DNA of 64,000 bases from Zasmidium citrigriseum. Lineage: Eukaryota > Ascomycota > Dothideomycetes > Mycosphaerellales > Mycosphaerellaceae. The notes beneath the pieces are model-generated. The model had not been told where the DNA came from and searched no databases. It saw nothing but the letters and a program-made list of their open reading frames with translations. Each line of letters opens with the position of its first letter. The stretch's first letter is position 1. The stretch lies in the NCBI GenBank assembly GCA_002786025.1, contig NHNW01000012.1:310001-374000 (forward strand), read 5' to 3'. The translations under genes and the position numbers were made by a program. Below, in pieces: positions 33,801 to 45,117 of this stretch.

Positions 33801-35195
33801 AAGATTAGACCCCTAGGATTACTAATAAACTCGGACTAGTTAACGTTAGACGCGTTTACTTAAACCTTCTTACTAGAGCTAGTACTAGTCGACGTAGTAC
33901 TAGTCGACCTAGCTAATTCTAGGCTAGGTAAGGCGGTACTAGAGTATATTATAAAGACGCTAGATATTAAGCGGATTAAGGAAGCCTAGGCGTTAGACTA
34001 CTAGATCTCTATAGGCTAGTCTACGAACTCGGCTATACCTATATAAAGCTTATTCTTTAAGTCGGATCCTAGTATACGACTAAATATCTTAAATAGCTTA
34101 ATAAAGTATAGCTACTTAGAGTCCTTCTATCCGCTAGCCTTTAATATTAGTAGCTTAGCGCTAAGTAGTAGTACCTCGAGGCTACGTAGTTCTAGAGATA
34201 GTAAAATACTCTTAAGATAAAGCTTAAGGGTATTAACTAATAGAGGTAGGTCGCGAATCTTAGGATCCGAAGTAGAACGGAAGATCTACTTTATCGAGAC
34301 GTAGTCTATACGAGAGATACCCGTTATTTAGTAGAATAGGGCTATCTCTAGTTCCTCTATCGAGATATCCTAGATCTTAGACTTCTTAGCTATAACTAGT
34401 ACTACTTAAGATAGATCCTTACTAAATAGACTTAGAGGTAGCTAGTTTAGCTACTATACCGCCGCTCGCGCGATCGCCTAGAGGTCTAGGACTTCCGCCT
34501 CGTTATCCTCGTTTAGATTAGTACTAGTATTAGCCTCGGGTCTATCGTCGTCGCGCTAAACTAGTAGGAACTAATATTTAGTAAGCTCGATATTATCGAT
34601 AGCCTACCGAAGGGTAGGTGCCTCGAATATAGTAGTAGTTAGATCGTCTTCCGCTTCCTAGTTATCGTCTATATTAAAGTTAGTAGTATAGAGGCTAATA
34701 TTATTAGAGCCTATATTTTAGAGCTACTAGTCTCGGGTTAGTACCTAGTTAGAATACGTAACCTTAGAAGAAGATATATATAGTCCGAAGATTATTATCG
34801 TTATCGTCTAGATTAATTCTAGGTCCGAGGTCTTCGTATTTAGGTAGTAGGTCGTCGTTATCGTCCTCTCGAGTACGCTTCTAACTAGTCGAAGAGCCTA
34901 CTATAGTCGAGGAGCCCGCCTACTATATAGGCTACTATTAGGCTAGTTAGTTATATTATAGGTTAGGTTAGCGACTAAGACTACTACGCTTACTAAAGAT
35001 ACTACTACCCCTTATAGTAATAATAAACTAGGGCGTAGATATATAGGCGACGAGTTTAGAGTTAGTTTTAGTATCGATATTTATAGGTTTATAGTATATA
35101 GAAGGAAGAGTAGTAGACTATTTACTAAAGCTAGTAGGTACGGGACCTACCTTCTTAAGCCTAATAATACGTAACTTTTCCGCTATACGCTAACG
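30880..35195 (-). pseudogene. Fossil transposase gene of the RIP-killed element
   Basis: Read on the minus strand, one frame runs from about 33,890 to 30,880 (roughly 1000 codons) without a frameshift. It is broken only by TAG and TAA, which CAG, CAA and TGG become under RIP; TGA does not occur and no ATG survives. Legible stretches include TIRSELKIIYFSRRYLVSS, VISVLLINFINSFSLFRNIY, then IGFYFIFASLSF, a Gln-to-stop run before ENSS, and DEKIRAIKYYTIASRLN. These match in order a large group of repetitive fungal proteins I associate with DDE transposases of Tnp2/Plavaka- or KDZ-like elements; the exact superfamily is uncertain. Another frame at 35,195-34,780 reads as an N-terminus with RIAEKLRIIRLKKVGPVPTS and an acidic tail, implying an intron or indel between. 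No product can be made. Confidence 0.75.
31915..31946. repeat. Hexanucleotide run (TAGTAC)n in the fossil transposase
   Basis: A run of about five TAGTAC units, reading (Ser-Thr)n on the minus strand within the transposase frame. It lies in a Ser/Arg-rich linker (RRRKARGRG, then RPTSRGRSTS), probably a disordered hinge. Confidence 0.7.
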
Positions 35196-35529
35196 ACGAC
35201 GACTACGATCTATTTACGTCTAGTATATTTACTCTATCTAATAGTCTTCCTACGGTCGATCTAATAGTATACTATATTTACTAACTACCCTAGTATAGTA
35301 TAGGGACTTATAGACTTATTCTACGATAGAGATAAATTCGATACTAGGACTAGTACTCGGTATATATAACTCTATTCGATTAATCTAACTATCTAGTATC
35401 CTAGGTACGAGGTTTTAAACGCCCTTATATAGCTAGACGATTTAAAATCTATCGAGGCTAATACTAAACCTTAACGCTAGTCTCTAAAGTAACTAATCTA
35501 TAAACTACTCGGTCTAAACTACTATAATA

Positions 35530-35580
35530 AATACGAGTAACTACTATAAACTACTATAAACTACTATAAACTACTATAAA
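35530..35580. repeat. Short tandem repeat, 10 bp unit CTACTATAAA
   Basis: About five perfect tandem units with degenerate copies on both sides, between the two fossil genes. This AT-rich spacer may have been the promoter region of the transposase. Not in a recognisable frame. Confidence 0.7.
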
Positions 35581-35848
35581 TTACGTAAAGTGTCGTAAAC
35601 TATATAACTCGAGCTATAAACTCGCCTATATATTACGATTAAGACTAAGCTATATTATTAATATATTAGTATTTATCCTACTAGACTCTTTACGTAACTA
35701 CCTTATATCGGTCTAATACTCTAGACTTTATCTTAAATACTATATCTATAATATAGTCTATACGCTAATAAAATAGACCTAACGTATAGCCTCCTTCGAC
35801 TCGCCTACTTCTTCTACCCGCGCTCCTTAAGCTATCGTTAATATAGCG

Positions 35849-36103
35849 ATATCTAAGTTACTCGGTAGCTTAGTATCTAAGTTACTCGATAGCTTAGTAT
35901 CTAAGTTACTTAGTAGCTTAATAATGTCTAAGTTACTTAGTAGCTCGATAATATCTAAGTTACTTAGTAGCTCGATAATATCTAAGTTACTCGATAGCTT
36001 AGTATATAAGTTACTCGATAACTAGATATCTAAGTTACTCGATAGCTAGGTATCTAAGTTACTCGATAGCTAGGTATCTAAGTTACTCGATAGCTCGGTC
36101 GAG
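35849..36103 (-). repeat. Coding minisatellite, ten units of 24 or 27 bp
   Basis: The motif AAGTTA recurs at 35855, 35879, 35903, 35930, 35957, 35984, 36008, 36032, 36056 and 36080, so every spacing is 24 or 27, always a multiple of three. On the minus strand each unit reads about LSSNLDTK, or LLSNLDIIE in the longer ones, with stops only where a Gln codon would be. It is an eight- or nine-residue peptide repeat of the second fossil gene, made before RIP. Confidence 0.8.
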
Positions 36104-37430
36104 ACTATAGAGTATCTCGATAGGCTACCTTTAGTAAGTAGAGAGAGCCCTACTATACTAGCTAGCTCTACCTCCTTAAGAATACTTAGAGTACTCGAAA
36201 GTAGTAGGCCGTCTATATAGTCGTCTTAATATTAATCTACGATTAGTTATTTAGTTAAAGACTAGATAAGTATATTCCTACGAGAGAGCTATAGTAGTAC
36301 TTAGGTAGATATATAGTTATTATAGAGGTAGTTATAATCTTATCCGTAGTTATAATACTAGTAGATCGCTCGTTACTAAGCCTAACGTAAAGACTCTAGT
36401 TAGCCGTTAGTCTAAAGTAGTCGAGGATTAATAGTACGAGGATCTCGGTCTTAGTTAGCGTTCTAGGTAGTAAAGGCTAATAAGAATACGTAGTTCCTTA
36501 GCCGCTATAGAGGAGGAGTTCCCTATATAGTAAAGCTACTTTATATTAACTATAGCTATTAAGTCTATATATTAGTAGTAGTAATACCGTATAGATCTAA
36601 AAATATTGCCGTATTAGTAAGCGTTTATTATATTAGGAGGAGTTAGTATCGTAGTATTATTAAGCCTTAGGCTCTAGCTCGTACCTATTATCGTAGCGTA
36701 AATAGTAAGTAAACCCCTACGTATAAATAAATATACTAACCGCTAGTATTAGCGGTACTACTAGTAGTAGAAGTATTACTAGACCCCTCTAGCTATAGGC
36801 GGTAGCGACGAATATACTTCTAAGGCGCTAGGCCCTTTATTATAGCGGACTCTAGCGTAGATATATCCTTAGCCTATATCTATATATTAGCTTACCGCCT
36901 AATCTATATACTTTTACGCTCGATAGATAGCTACTAGGTTAATTAAGCTAGTAGCTTAAGTAATAAAGATATATATAGTTAGATAGCCGAGGGATAGGAG
37001 TAGGTATATATATACCTTACGCTTCTTCTTCGTATTATAGGAGGTAGTCTAATCCTCCCTAAAGTCTTCCTTCTCTATAGGATCGTAGTTCTCGTAGTAT
37101 CTATTATATATTAGCCTTACTCCTACTCTTACTTACGTCCGCTAGTAAATATATTTCTTCTTCTTCTCTATCGGCTAATACGAGAAAGGTTAATTAGAGT
37201 AGGAGAGTATATTACTTATAGGAGCGTATCGTAGGCGGCGAGAAGGTCCTTATAGACGTTCTCGTCTACCTTACCGTTAGGTATTACCTAATCGGCGCGA
37301 ACGGCCTTAGCGGTAAAGGCGTAGAGATTAGCGAATAGGTCTATATATATATTAGTATAGTCTCGTTAACGCTTATATTACTAAATAGATTCGAGAGCCG
37401 GATAAAGATCGAGAGTTAGAGGAGGCCGAA

Positions 37431-37672
37431 TATAGGTCGAGTATTAGATATAGGTTAAGCGTTAGATATAGGTCGAGCGTTAGATATAGGTCGAGCGCTA
37501 GATAAGAAGTTAAGCGTTCTAAGGTTAGATAAGAAGTCGAGCGTTCTAAGGTTAGATAAGAAGTCGAGCGTTCTAAGGTCGGATAAGAAGTCGAGCGTTC
37601 TAAGGTTAGATAAGAAGTCGAGTATTAGATAAGAGGTCTAGTATTAAATAAGAGGTCTAGCGTTAGAGGGAG
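37431..37672 (-). repeat. Minisatellite of 18 and 27 bp units
   Basis: Units of 18 bp (GTTAGATATAGGTCGAGC-like) grade into 27 bp units carrying AAGAAGTCGAGCGTTCTAAG. Period lengths are again multiples of three. On the minus strand the units read as a nine-residue repeat around NARLLI with RIP-type stops, in frame with the block at 37,880-37,700. Confidence 0.65.
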
Positions 37673-38860
37673 AGTAGTAGAGATTACGAGACGAATATAC
37701 TCTTTATAAAGTATTAGCTATTTTAGCTAGAGGCGTTAACGTCTAGAATACTATCTATATACTTAAATATAGATAATAAATTATCCCTATTAAACCGGTC
37801 GTAAAAATAATCGACCGTAGGTTCGTTAGTTAAGGCGACTACGACCGCGTTCTCCTCGAAAACCTAATTAACGTAGGCCTATATCTATATTAGTATATAT
37901 ACTCTACTTTTTAATAAAGTAGATAGTATATAGATAAGTAGAAAGTAGAGAGTAGATAGTAGAGGGTAGACGATAAAGTAGAAATATATAAGGCGTAGAG
38001 CTAAAAAGTAGGTATAGACGCTATATAAAAGTAAGACGGACGTAGTAGTAGAGCAAAATAATAGAGCTAAAAAGAATAGCTAGATAGTATAGATAGAAGA
38101 GACTTACTTTAAGATTCTTAACCGTCTTATACTTCTACCGCTTATATAGTTTTATATAGTATTCGCGGGTAACGTCTCGCTTTCTATCTCCTTCTATATC
38201 TTTAACGATCTCTTAGCTATATATCTCGCTAATAAGCTTTAATTTACGATTATAAGAGGTATATTAAAAGAAGTCCTACTTTATCGCGCGCTCTAGCTTA
38301 TTTATTAACGCTTAATCTTACTAGAACTCGGAATAGGCGCTCGTAGAGATCTAATATTCGCCTTTATAGTAGCCTTTCGACGATTTATAACCTTCGATAC
38401 CTACTTAGTCGTAGAGTAGCTAATAGATCTAAAACGATAGTTAGTAAGGCTATAGTTATATAGTATACTACTATACTATACTACCTAGCTATTACTAGGA
38501 TAGTAGTATTATTCTTATTAATATAGTCCTATATTTAGTATAGAGATAAGGCTATAAGATTAGGAAGGTATATACGCTTGTCTTATTATCCTCCTCTAAC
38601 TCCTAATCCTCCTACTAGTCTAGATTAGTAGATATAATAGTAGTAGCGCGGCGGGAGTAGGGCGAAGCGAGTAGGGTAGCGGTAATAAGTAAATATATAA
38701 AGGTTTTATTTAAAGACTATAGACGATAGCCGAAAGTATATATAAGGGTAGAGGTAGTAGGACTTAAGGGTATAGGAGAAGAGGACTTTTACGCGAGCGC
38801 TTATAGGTAAAGTAGTAGCCCGCTTACTCCGCGGAAACCGCTTACCTAACTACCTACCTA

Positions 38861-39164
38861 ACCGTTCTTAAGAATATAACTATAATATAAACTATTTATT
38901 TTTAGCTAAACTATTCGTCTACCGTTTAAATCTTTTTAACTATATAACTAATAGCTTAAAGGATATAAACTAGATTTGCTCTAGTTTAAAATATCTAAAC
39001 TATTATAGAATAGTTTAACTTTTATACGGTTTAGTATCTAAGAAACTATTTATTTAGGTAGCGGTTTATAAATAGTCTAAATAAATAAACCGCTAGTTTG
39101 AAGTTGAACTGGGCGCAAAACTATTGATTCAAAATCAACGATCGATATTGATTGAATCGTTCAA
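38861..39164 (-). repeat. Right terminal inverted repeat (imperfect)
   Basis: Inverse partner of the left repeat. The inner block at about 38861-38907 and the palindrome at 39152-39164 pair with the left copy in the same order and with similar spacing to the element ends. Longer and more diverged than the left copy, perhaps through indels. Confidence 0.7.
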
Positions 39165-39180
39165 CAACGGTTTAAAAACA

Positions 39181-39545
39181 CCCCCCTACCTCGCTAAGGT
39201 TCGGCTGGAGGGGAACGGACCCTTCCATTGCACCTTGTGCTGCCGAACTCGTCAGAGTCGTCACCGGGCCAGGCACGGCGCATGAGGGGCGAGCCACGGT
39301 TCCAGTTGGCGCATTTGACGCATATTGGTTCTTTTGGTCTCTCTCCTTCCACCTCTTCACGTTACATTGCCTCTCAGTCGCGCCACAAATATATGTGCTG
39401 CCTCGTATCGACCAGCGGCGATTAGACCCTCGCCTCGTATCCGCGCCAAGCCATCGACGTCTGCCACGCGCGAGGCCGACTGTCCTTTGCGATTAACATC
39501 TCCTCGAGTCTCCCCGGCGGATGGCCTGAGTAACAATCGACCAGA
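39181..39545. promoter_or_regulatory. Upstream region of the CPS1/DIP2-like gene, abutting the dead element
   Basis: Only about 365 bp separate the right end of the RIP island from the start codon at 39546. Base use is normal here, with CA and TG present and GC-rich, so RIP did not spread visibly into the promoter. Pyrimidine tracts occur at 39340-39380. No TATA box or other site recognised. Confidence 0.5.
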
Positions 39546-42500
39546 ATGGCGGACGGCAACATGGAGCTGCAGGCCCGGCTGCAGCAGCTCGACCATGAGC
39601 TGGAAGAGGGCGACATCACTCAGAAGGGTTACGAGAAGAGGCGAACCATGATATTGTCGCAATACCTGTCCAAGGAGCAACTGGAACAGGCGGGCTTCAA
39701 CGTCAATGATGCTGGGAGCATGTACTCAGCCGAGGGCAACGGGCACGGTAGAATGAGCAGCTATGGCAGCATACCGGCGGGTCCATTCACCCAGGACTAC
39801 AGTTCGTACGGCGATGGACAGTATGGGCATCATGAAGAGCCGCAAATACCGGGAGCATTGTTGCCAGCGCATGGTGGTGGTCCTCCAAGTCAGGTACAGC
39901 GATTTCAAGAGCAGCAGTTGGGAATGCGACCTCCAGGACAGCGGCAGTCATCGATTGGAAGCGGCTTGCGACCTGTGACTCCAGAGCGACCTCCGAGCAG
40001 CCAGGGAAGCAGGTACTCCTCTTCAAATCCAGGAACGATGGTAAACTCCGACTATGCCTTCAACCCAGATCAGAAGTCACCCGGGCAGGGTTGGGCCCCT
40101 CCAGAGCCATCCAGCCGGATGAGCACGATGCTGGACTCCCAGCAAGGTTATTTCTCCGATTTCACTGGACAGCAGATGGAGGACCATAGACCGCGAGAAA
40201 GCTATGGAGGGCCACAACGATACAGCATGGGAGAAGCCTTTTCTCCCACGGCCATGATCCCACCGCCTTTGACGCGCGACGATTTACCCACCGCACACAT
40301 CCATCAGCTCCCCCTCGAACCTCGCGATGTTCCGTTCGCTGTATACGATCCACACAACAACAACATCCCGATGTCGAAGTTCGACAACATCGGGGCTGTG
40401 CTTCGGCATCGAGGGAAGATGCAGGCGAGACAACCCGCGTACTGGGTTCTGGATCCCAAGGGCAAAGAGACGGCTTCCATAACATGGGACAAATTGACCT
40501 CGCGAGCTGAGAAAGTCGCGCAAGTCATTCGTGATAAGTCAAATCTATACCGCGGGGATCGAGTGGCTCTGGTCTACCGGGACACCGAGATCATTGAGTT
40601 TGCGATCGCATTGATGGGCTGCTTCATCGCTGGCGTAGTGGCAGTCCCCATCAATAATGTGAACGATTACCAGAAGCTATCATTACTTCTCACGACCACT
40701 CAGGCGCATCTTGCCTTGACGACAGACAACAATTTGAAGGCGTTCTCTCGAGACATCTCGAATCAACGATTAAAATGGCCGACTGGAGTAGAATGGTGGA
40801 AGACGAATGAGTTTGGCTCATACCATCCGAAGAAGAAGGATACCGATGCACCTCTACAAGTGCCTGATCTGGCCTACATAGAGTTTTCGCGAGCACCTAC
40901 GGGCGACCTTAGAGGAGTTGTTCTCTCTCACAGGACGATCATGCATCAAATGGCCTGTCTTTCTGCGATGGTGTCGACGATTCCGATGTCAGAGAATACC
41001 GACACATTCTCTTCCGCACTACGAGCCTCCGACGGCTCGTATGTTGTTCCTCGACAAGGCAGACACGAGATCATCATGTCCTACCTGGACCCCAGAGAGA
41101 GCTGTGGTTTGATCTTGGGTGTCTTGCTGGGCGTGTATGGTGGACACACAACTGTATGGTTCGAGAGCAAGACTGTGGACACACCTGGCATGTATGCGCA
41201 TCTCATTTCGAAGTACCGAGCAACTGTCATGGTCGCGGATTATCCGGGCTTGAAGCGGGCAGCGTACAACTACCAGCAAGATCCAATGGCCACGCGGAAC
41301 TTCAAGAAGAATATGGAACCGAACTTTGCGTCCGTCAAGATCTGCCTCATTGACACCCTCACCGTTGACGCCGAGTTTCACGAGATCCTCGCAGACAGAT
41401 GGCTGAAGCCAATGCGAAATCCCAGAGCACGGGACCTTGTCGCTCCAATGCTTGCACTTCCCGAGCATGGTGGTATGATCATTTCTGTCAGGGACTGGCT
41501 TGGGGGCGAGGAGCGCATGGGCTGCCCACTCACCGTCCAGGACAACGAAGAGGACAGTGACGACGGGGGCAATAGCAGCCCGACAACTGCAAACGGCTAC
41601 ACGAGTCTACTCGATGGTACGAACAGCGAGAAGAAGAAGCAAAAGGCACGCAAACGACACCGGTCAGAACTGAGCGAGGTCCTTCTGGACAAGGAATCCT
41701 TGAAGACGAACGAAGTTGTGATCATTGCAATGGGAGAGGATGCGCGAAAACGAGCCAACGAGCCAGGAACGGTACGAGCAGGTGCATTTGGATACCCCAT
41801 ACCCGATGCCACTTTGGCTTTGGTTGATCCGGAGACGAATCTGCTCTGTGCTCCGTACACGGTGGGAGAGATCTGGGTAGACTCGCCATCGCTTTCAGGA
41901 GGCTTCTGGGCATTGCCGAAACACACCGAGACCATCTTCCATGCTCGCCCTTACCGCTTTGTCGAAGGTAGTCCCACGCCTGTACTGGTCGAGCCCGAAT
42001 TCCTTAGAACTGGTCTTCTGGGATGCATCATTGAGGGCAAGATCTTCGTTCTAGGTCTATACGAGGACCGGATACGACAACGAGTCGAATGGGTGGAGCA
42101 TGGAGCTCACGAGGTCGAACATAGGTACTTCTTCGTCCAGCACCTTGTCTCCAGCGTCATGAAGACCGTTCCGAAGATATACGACTGCTCGGCATTCGAT
42201 GCGCATGTCAATGGAGAGTACCTACCAATCATTCTTATCGAGACACAAGCCGCCAGTACCGCTCCTACAACAACAGGTGGCCCGCCTCGTCAGCTGGACA
42301 TACCGTTCCTCGACTCATTGAGTGAACGAGTGATGGAGGTGTTGTACCAGGAACACCATCTACGCGTCTACTGCGTAATGATGACTGCTCCAAACACCCT
42401 GCCTCGTGTTGTCAAGAATGGCCGACGGGAGATTGGCAACATGCTCTGCCGGAAGGAGTTCGACAACGGCAACCTGCCATGCGTCCACGTCAAATTCGGC

Positions 42501-45117
42501 GTCGAGCGAGCTGTGCAGAATCTGCCGCTAGGAGACGATCCTGCTGGTGGTGTATGGTCACCGATGGCTAGTCAAGTCCGACAAGACATGCTGGCCATGC
42601 ATTCCGACAAGCAATACTCTGGAGTAGACCACCGAGAGGTTGTCATCGATGACCGAACCAGCACACCTCTGAATCAGTTCAGCAACATCCACGATTTGAT
42701 GCAGTGGAGAGTCTCAAGACAATCCGACGAGTTGTCCTACTGCACAATCGACGGCAGAGGGCGTGAAGGCAAAGGCATCAATTGGAAGAAGTTCGATCTA
42801 AAAGTTGCTGGTGTCGCCATGTACCTCAAGAACAAGGTCAAGGTGCAGCCCGGCGATCACCTGATGCTGATGTACACGCACTCTGAAGACTTCGTCTACG
42901 CCGTACATGCCTGCATCTGCCTTGGAGCTGTTGCTGTACCCATGGCGCCGGTCGACTCGAACAGACTTAGTGAGGATGTTCCAGCCCTCCTCACCATGAT
43001 TGCAGACTTCAGGATCAAGGCTATCATTGTCAATGCTGATGTGGATGCCCTCCTCAAGCAGAAGGCAGTATCTCAGCATCTCAAGCAATCGGCACTGATT
43101 CTGAAGGTTGCTTTGCCACCGACATACAATACGACCAAGCCAACGAAGCAATCGCATGGTTGTAGGGAACTTGGATTGACTATTCGGCCCGCATGGATCG
43201 CTCCTGGATATCCGGTGGTCATTTGGACATATTGGTCTCCAGATCAAAGACGAATTGCTGTCCAGCTTGGGCACAATACACTCATGGCTCTATGCAAGGT
43301 TCAGAAAGAGACTTGCCAGATGACATCGACGCGACCAGTGCTCGGATGCGTTCGAAGTACGATGGGTATTGGCTTCCTGCACACCTGCTTAATGGGCGTC
43401 TTCCTGGCTACTCCAACGTACCTGGTTTCGCCTGTCGACTTTGCTGGTAACCCGAATGTTCTGTTCCAGACTTTGGCCCGCTACAAGATCAAGGACACCT
43501 ATGCAACGAGTCAAATGCTGGATCATGCCATTGCACACGGAGCTGGGAAGGGTGTGCAACTGCACGAGCTGAAGAACTTGATGATCTCGACAGATCAAAG
43601 ACCCAAGGCCGACGTATACCCTCGAGTACGGCAGGCCTTCGCTCACTCTGCTCTAGACCGGACAGCTATCAACACCATCTACAGCCATGTACTCAACCCG
43701 ATGGTGGCAAGTCGCAGCTACATGTGTATCGAGCCGATTGAGCTCTACCTGGAGCCCACTGCCCTTCGAAGAGGTCTCATTGTGCCCGTGGACCCAGACA
43801 CGGAGCCTTTCGCATTGCTTGTGCAAGACTCTGGAATGGTACCTGTCAGCACGCAGATCAGCATTGTCAACCCCGAGACAAATCGACTTTGCCTTGTGGG
43901 CGAGTACGGTGAGATCTGGGTGCAGTCAGAAGCGAATGCGCACTCGTTCTACGGCACGAAAGACGCGTTTGATGCTGAACGCTTCAACGGCCGCACAGTC
44001 GACGGCGATCCTGGTGTTCGATACGTTCGGACCGGTGATCTGGGCTTCTTGCACAGTGTCAGCAGGCCTATCGGTCCTGGTGGCAATATGGTCGAGATGC
44101 AAGTACTGTTCGTACTTGGAGGCATTGGTGAGACTTTTGAGGTCAATGGACTGCAGCATTTCCCCATGGACGTCGAGGCGAGCGTTGAAAAGTGTCATCG
44201 AGCGCTCGTGAGGGGTGGCTGGTAAGTTGAGCGCCTTTTCCGTGATGTACGGATGCTAATACTTCCACAGTGCTATCTTCCAAGCCGGCTCTCTGCTTGT
44301 CCTCATCGCCGAAGTGAGAACACGAGCGTTCCTCGCCTCTCTTGTGCCCATCATTGTCAACACCGTCCTCAACGAGCACCAACTCGTGCTTGATATCGTC
44401 GCCTTTGTTGCTCTTGGCGACTTCCCTCGATCAAGGCTGGGCGAGAAGCAACGAGGCAAGATCCTTGCAAGCTGGGTCAGCCGAAAGATGCGTACCATCG
44501 CACAATTTAGCATACGAGATCCCGACGCCGAAGGCAGTGTGGGCACTGTTGTTCCCGAAGAAGCTCTGCAACGAAGAGGAAGTGGACAGAGTGGAGCAGC
44601 TGGCGGAGCAGGAAGTCTTCGAAGAGGCGAAAGCTCATTGCGACACGTCGAGAGCGTGACACAGCTACCTGTGGCCGAGGAGCATCCTCAAATGGAAGCG
44701 GACCCTCTCATGATTGACACACATGCCAAGGCACCTACCATCGCCGAGACGGTCTACAGCGACGCAGGTCCACGAAACGACGACACGCCCACGAACGAAA
44801 CTCCACGGCCATTGAACCTCAATACCGGCTTGGACTACTCGCCAGCAGGTGAGTACGCGGACGTGGTGGAAGATTATACCCACCCACGGGCCAACTGGGA
44901 CGACTACGGACAGTACGACCAACACAACCAACCATCACACGGATACCCAGACTACCCATCGCAAAGCGGCTCGCAATTTGGCTACACGCCCGCGGCGGAC
45001 GATTCACCTGTCGACATGCCGGCGCCTCTCGGTGGTCTCAGGGTCATGAATCGAACTTCCGGCATCGATGATGATTGGGGAGGCGAAGCCCTCAGGCAGA
45101 TGAATCTTGGAAAGTAG
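39546..45117 (+). CDS. CPS1: CPS1/DIP2-like protein: DMAP1-binding domain plus two adenylate-forming domains
   Basis: Fungal counterpart of the animal Disco-interacting protein 2, called CPS1 in Cochliobolus, where it was described as needed for full virulence. Exons 39546-44221 and 44271-45117 (intron with GGATGCTAAT branch) give 1840 residues. Residues 5-40 (ELQARLQQLDHELEEGDITQ) form the DMAP1-binding-type helix pair, then about 220 disordered residues. Two AMP-binding (acyl-CoA synthetase-like) modules follow: the first has DRVALVYRDTEIIEFAIALM and YIEFSRAPTGDLRGVVLSHR, the second GDHLMLMYTHSEDFVYAVHA and RYVRTGDLGFL. The P-loop equivalents are degenerate, as is usual in this family. The acyl substrate is unknown. 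The last 170 residues are disordered. No PCP or condensation domain is present, so it is not an NRPS. Confidence 0.92.

Larger units (their letters stand above)
35600..38480 (-). pseudogene. Second fossil gene of the element, with peptide repeats, unknown function
   Basis: Coding character on the minus strand was seen in separate blocks: 38,480-38,110 (ends in a well-formed donor, AAA|GTAAGT), 37,880-37,700 (reads VFEENAVVVALTNEPTVDYF and YDRFNRDNLLSIF), about 37,350-37,200 (DLFANLYAFTAKAVRAD, then GKVDENVYKDLLAAYDTLL) and 36,110-35,600 (peptide repeat region and beyond). Stops are only TAG/TAA, as RIP predicts. The blocks share orientation and seem to be exons of one gene upstream of the transposase. 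I recognise no domain. It may be an accessory transposition protein or cargo; exact borders are not resolved. Confidence 0.55.
29570..39180. mobile_element. RIP-inactivated class II (DNA) transposon, about 9.6 kb, with imperfect terminal inverted repeats
   Basis: The whole block lacks any ORF of 60 codons. From about 29,700 to 39,100 CA and TG dinucleotides are nearly absent (a handful in 9 kb), while TA and CG are abundant. That is the signature of repeat-induced point mutation at CpA on both strands, so the sequence was once multicopy. Inverted repeats lie near both ends (about 29,597-29,822 and 38,861-39,164). Two fossil genes are readable on the minus strand. Together these indicate one complete, dead DNA transposon rather than a nest of fragments. 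The exact ends and target-site duplication could not be fixed. The outer 100 bp or so at each end still contain CA/TG, as expected when RIP tapers at repeat borders. Confidence 0.85.

Noticed and set aside
29570..39180. The AT-rich island as a centromere, mitochondrial insert or recent foreign DNA
   Set aside because: CG is abundant, fossil protein frames and peptide repeats are readable, and inverted repeats bound it. CA/TG loss points to RIP of a transposon.
39546..45117. CPS1-like gene as a nonribosomal peptide synthetase and hence a secondary-metabolite cluster
   Set aside because: It has two adenylate-forming modules but no carrier or condensation domain, and the N-terminal DMAP1-binding part marks the DIP2 family. 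The neighbours are housekeeping genes.
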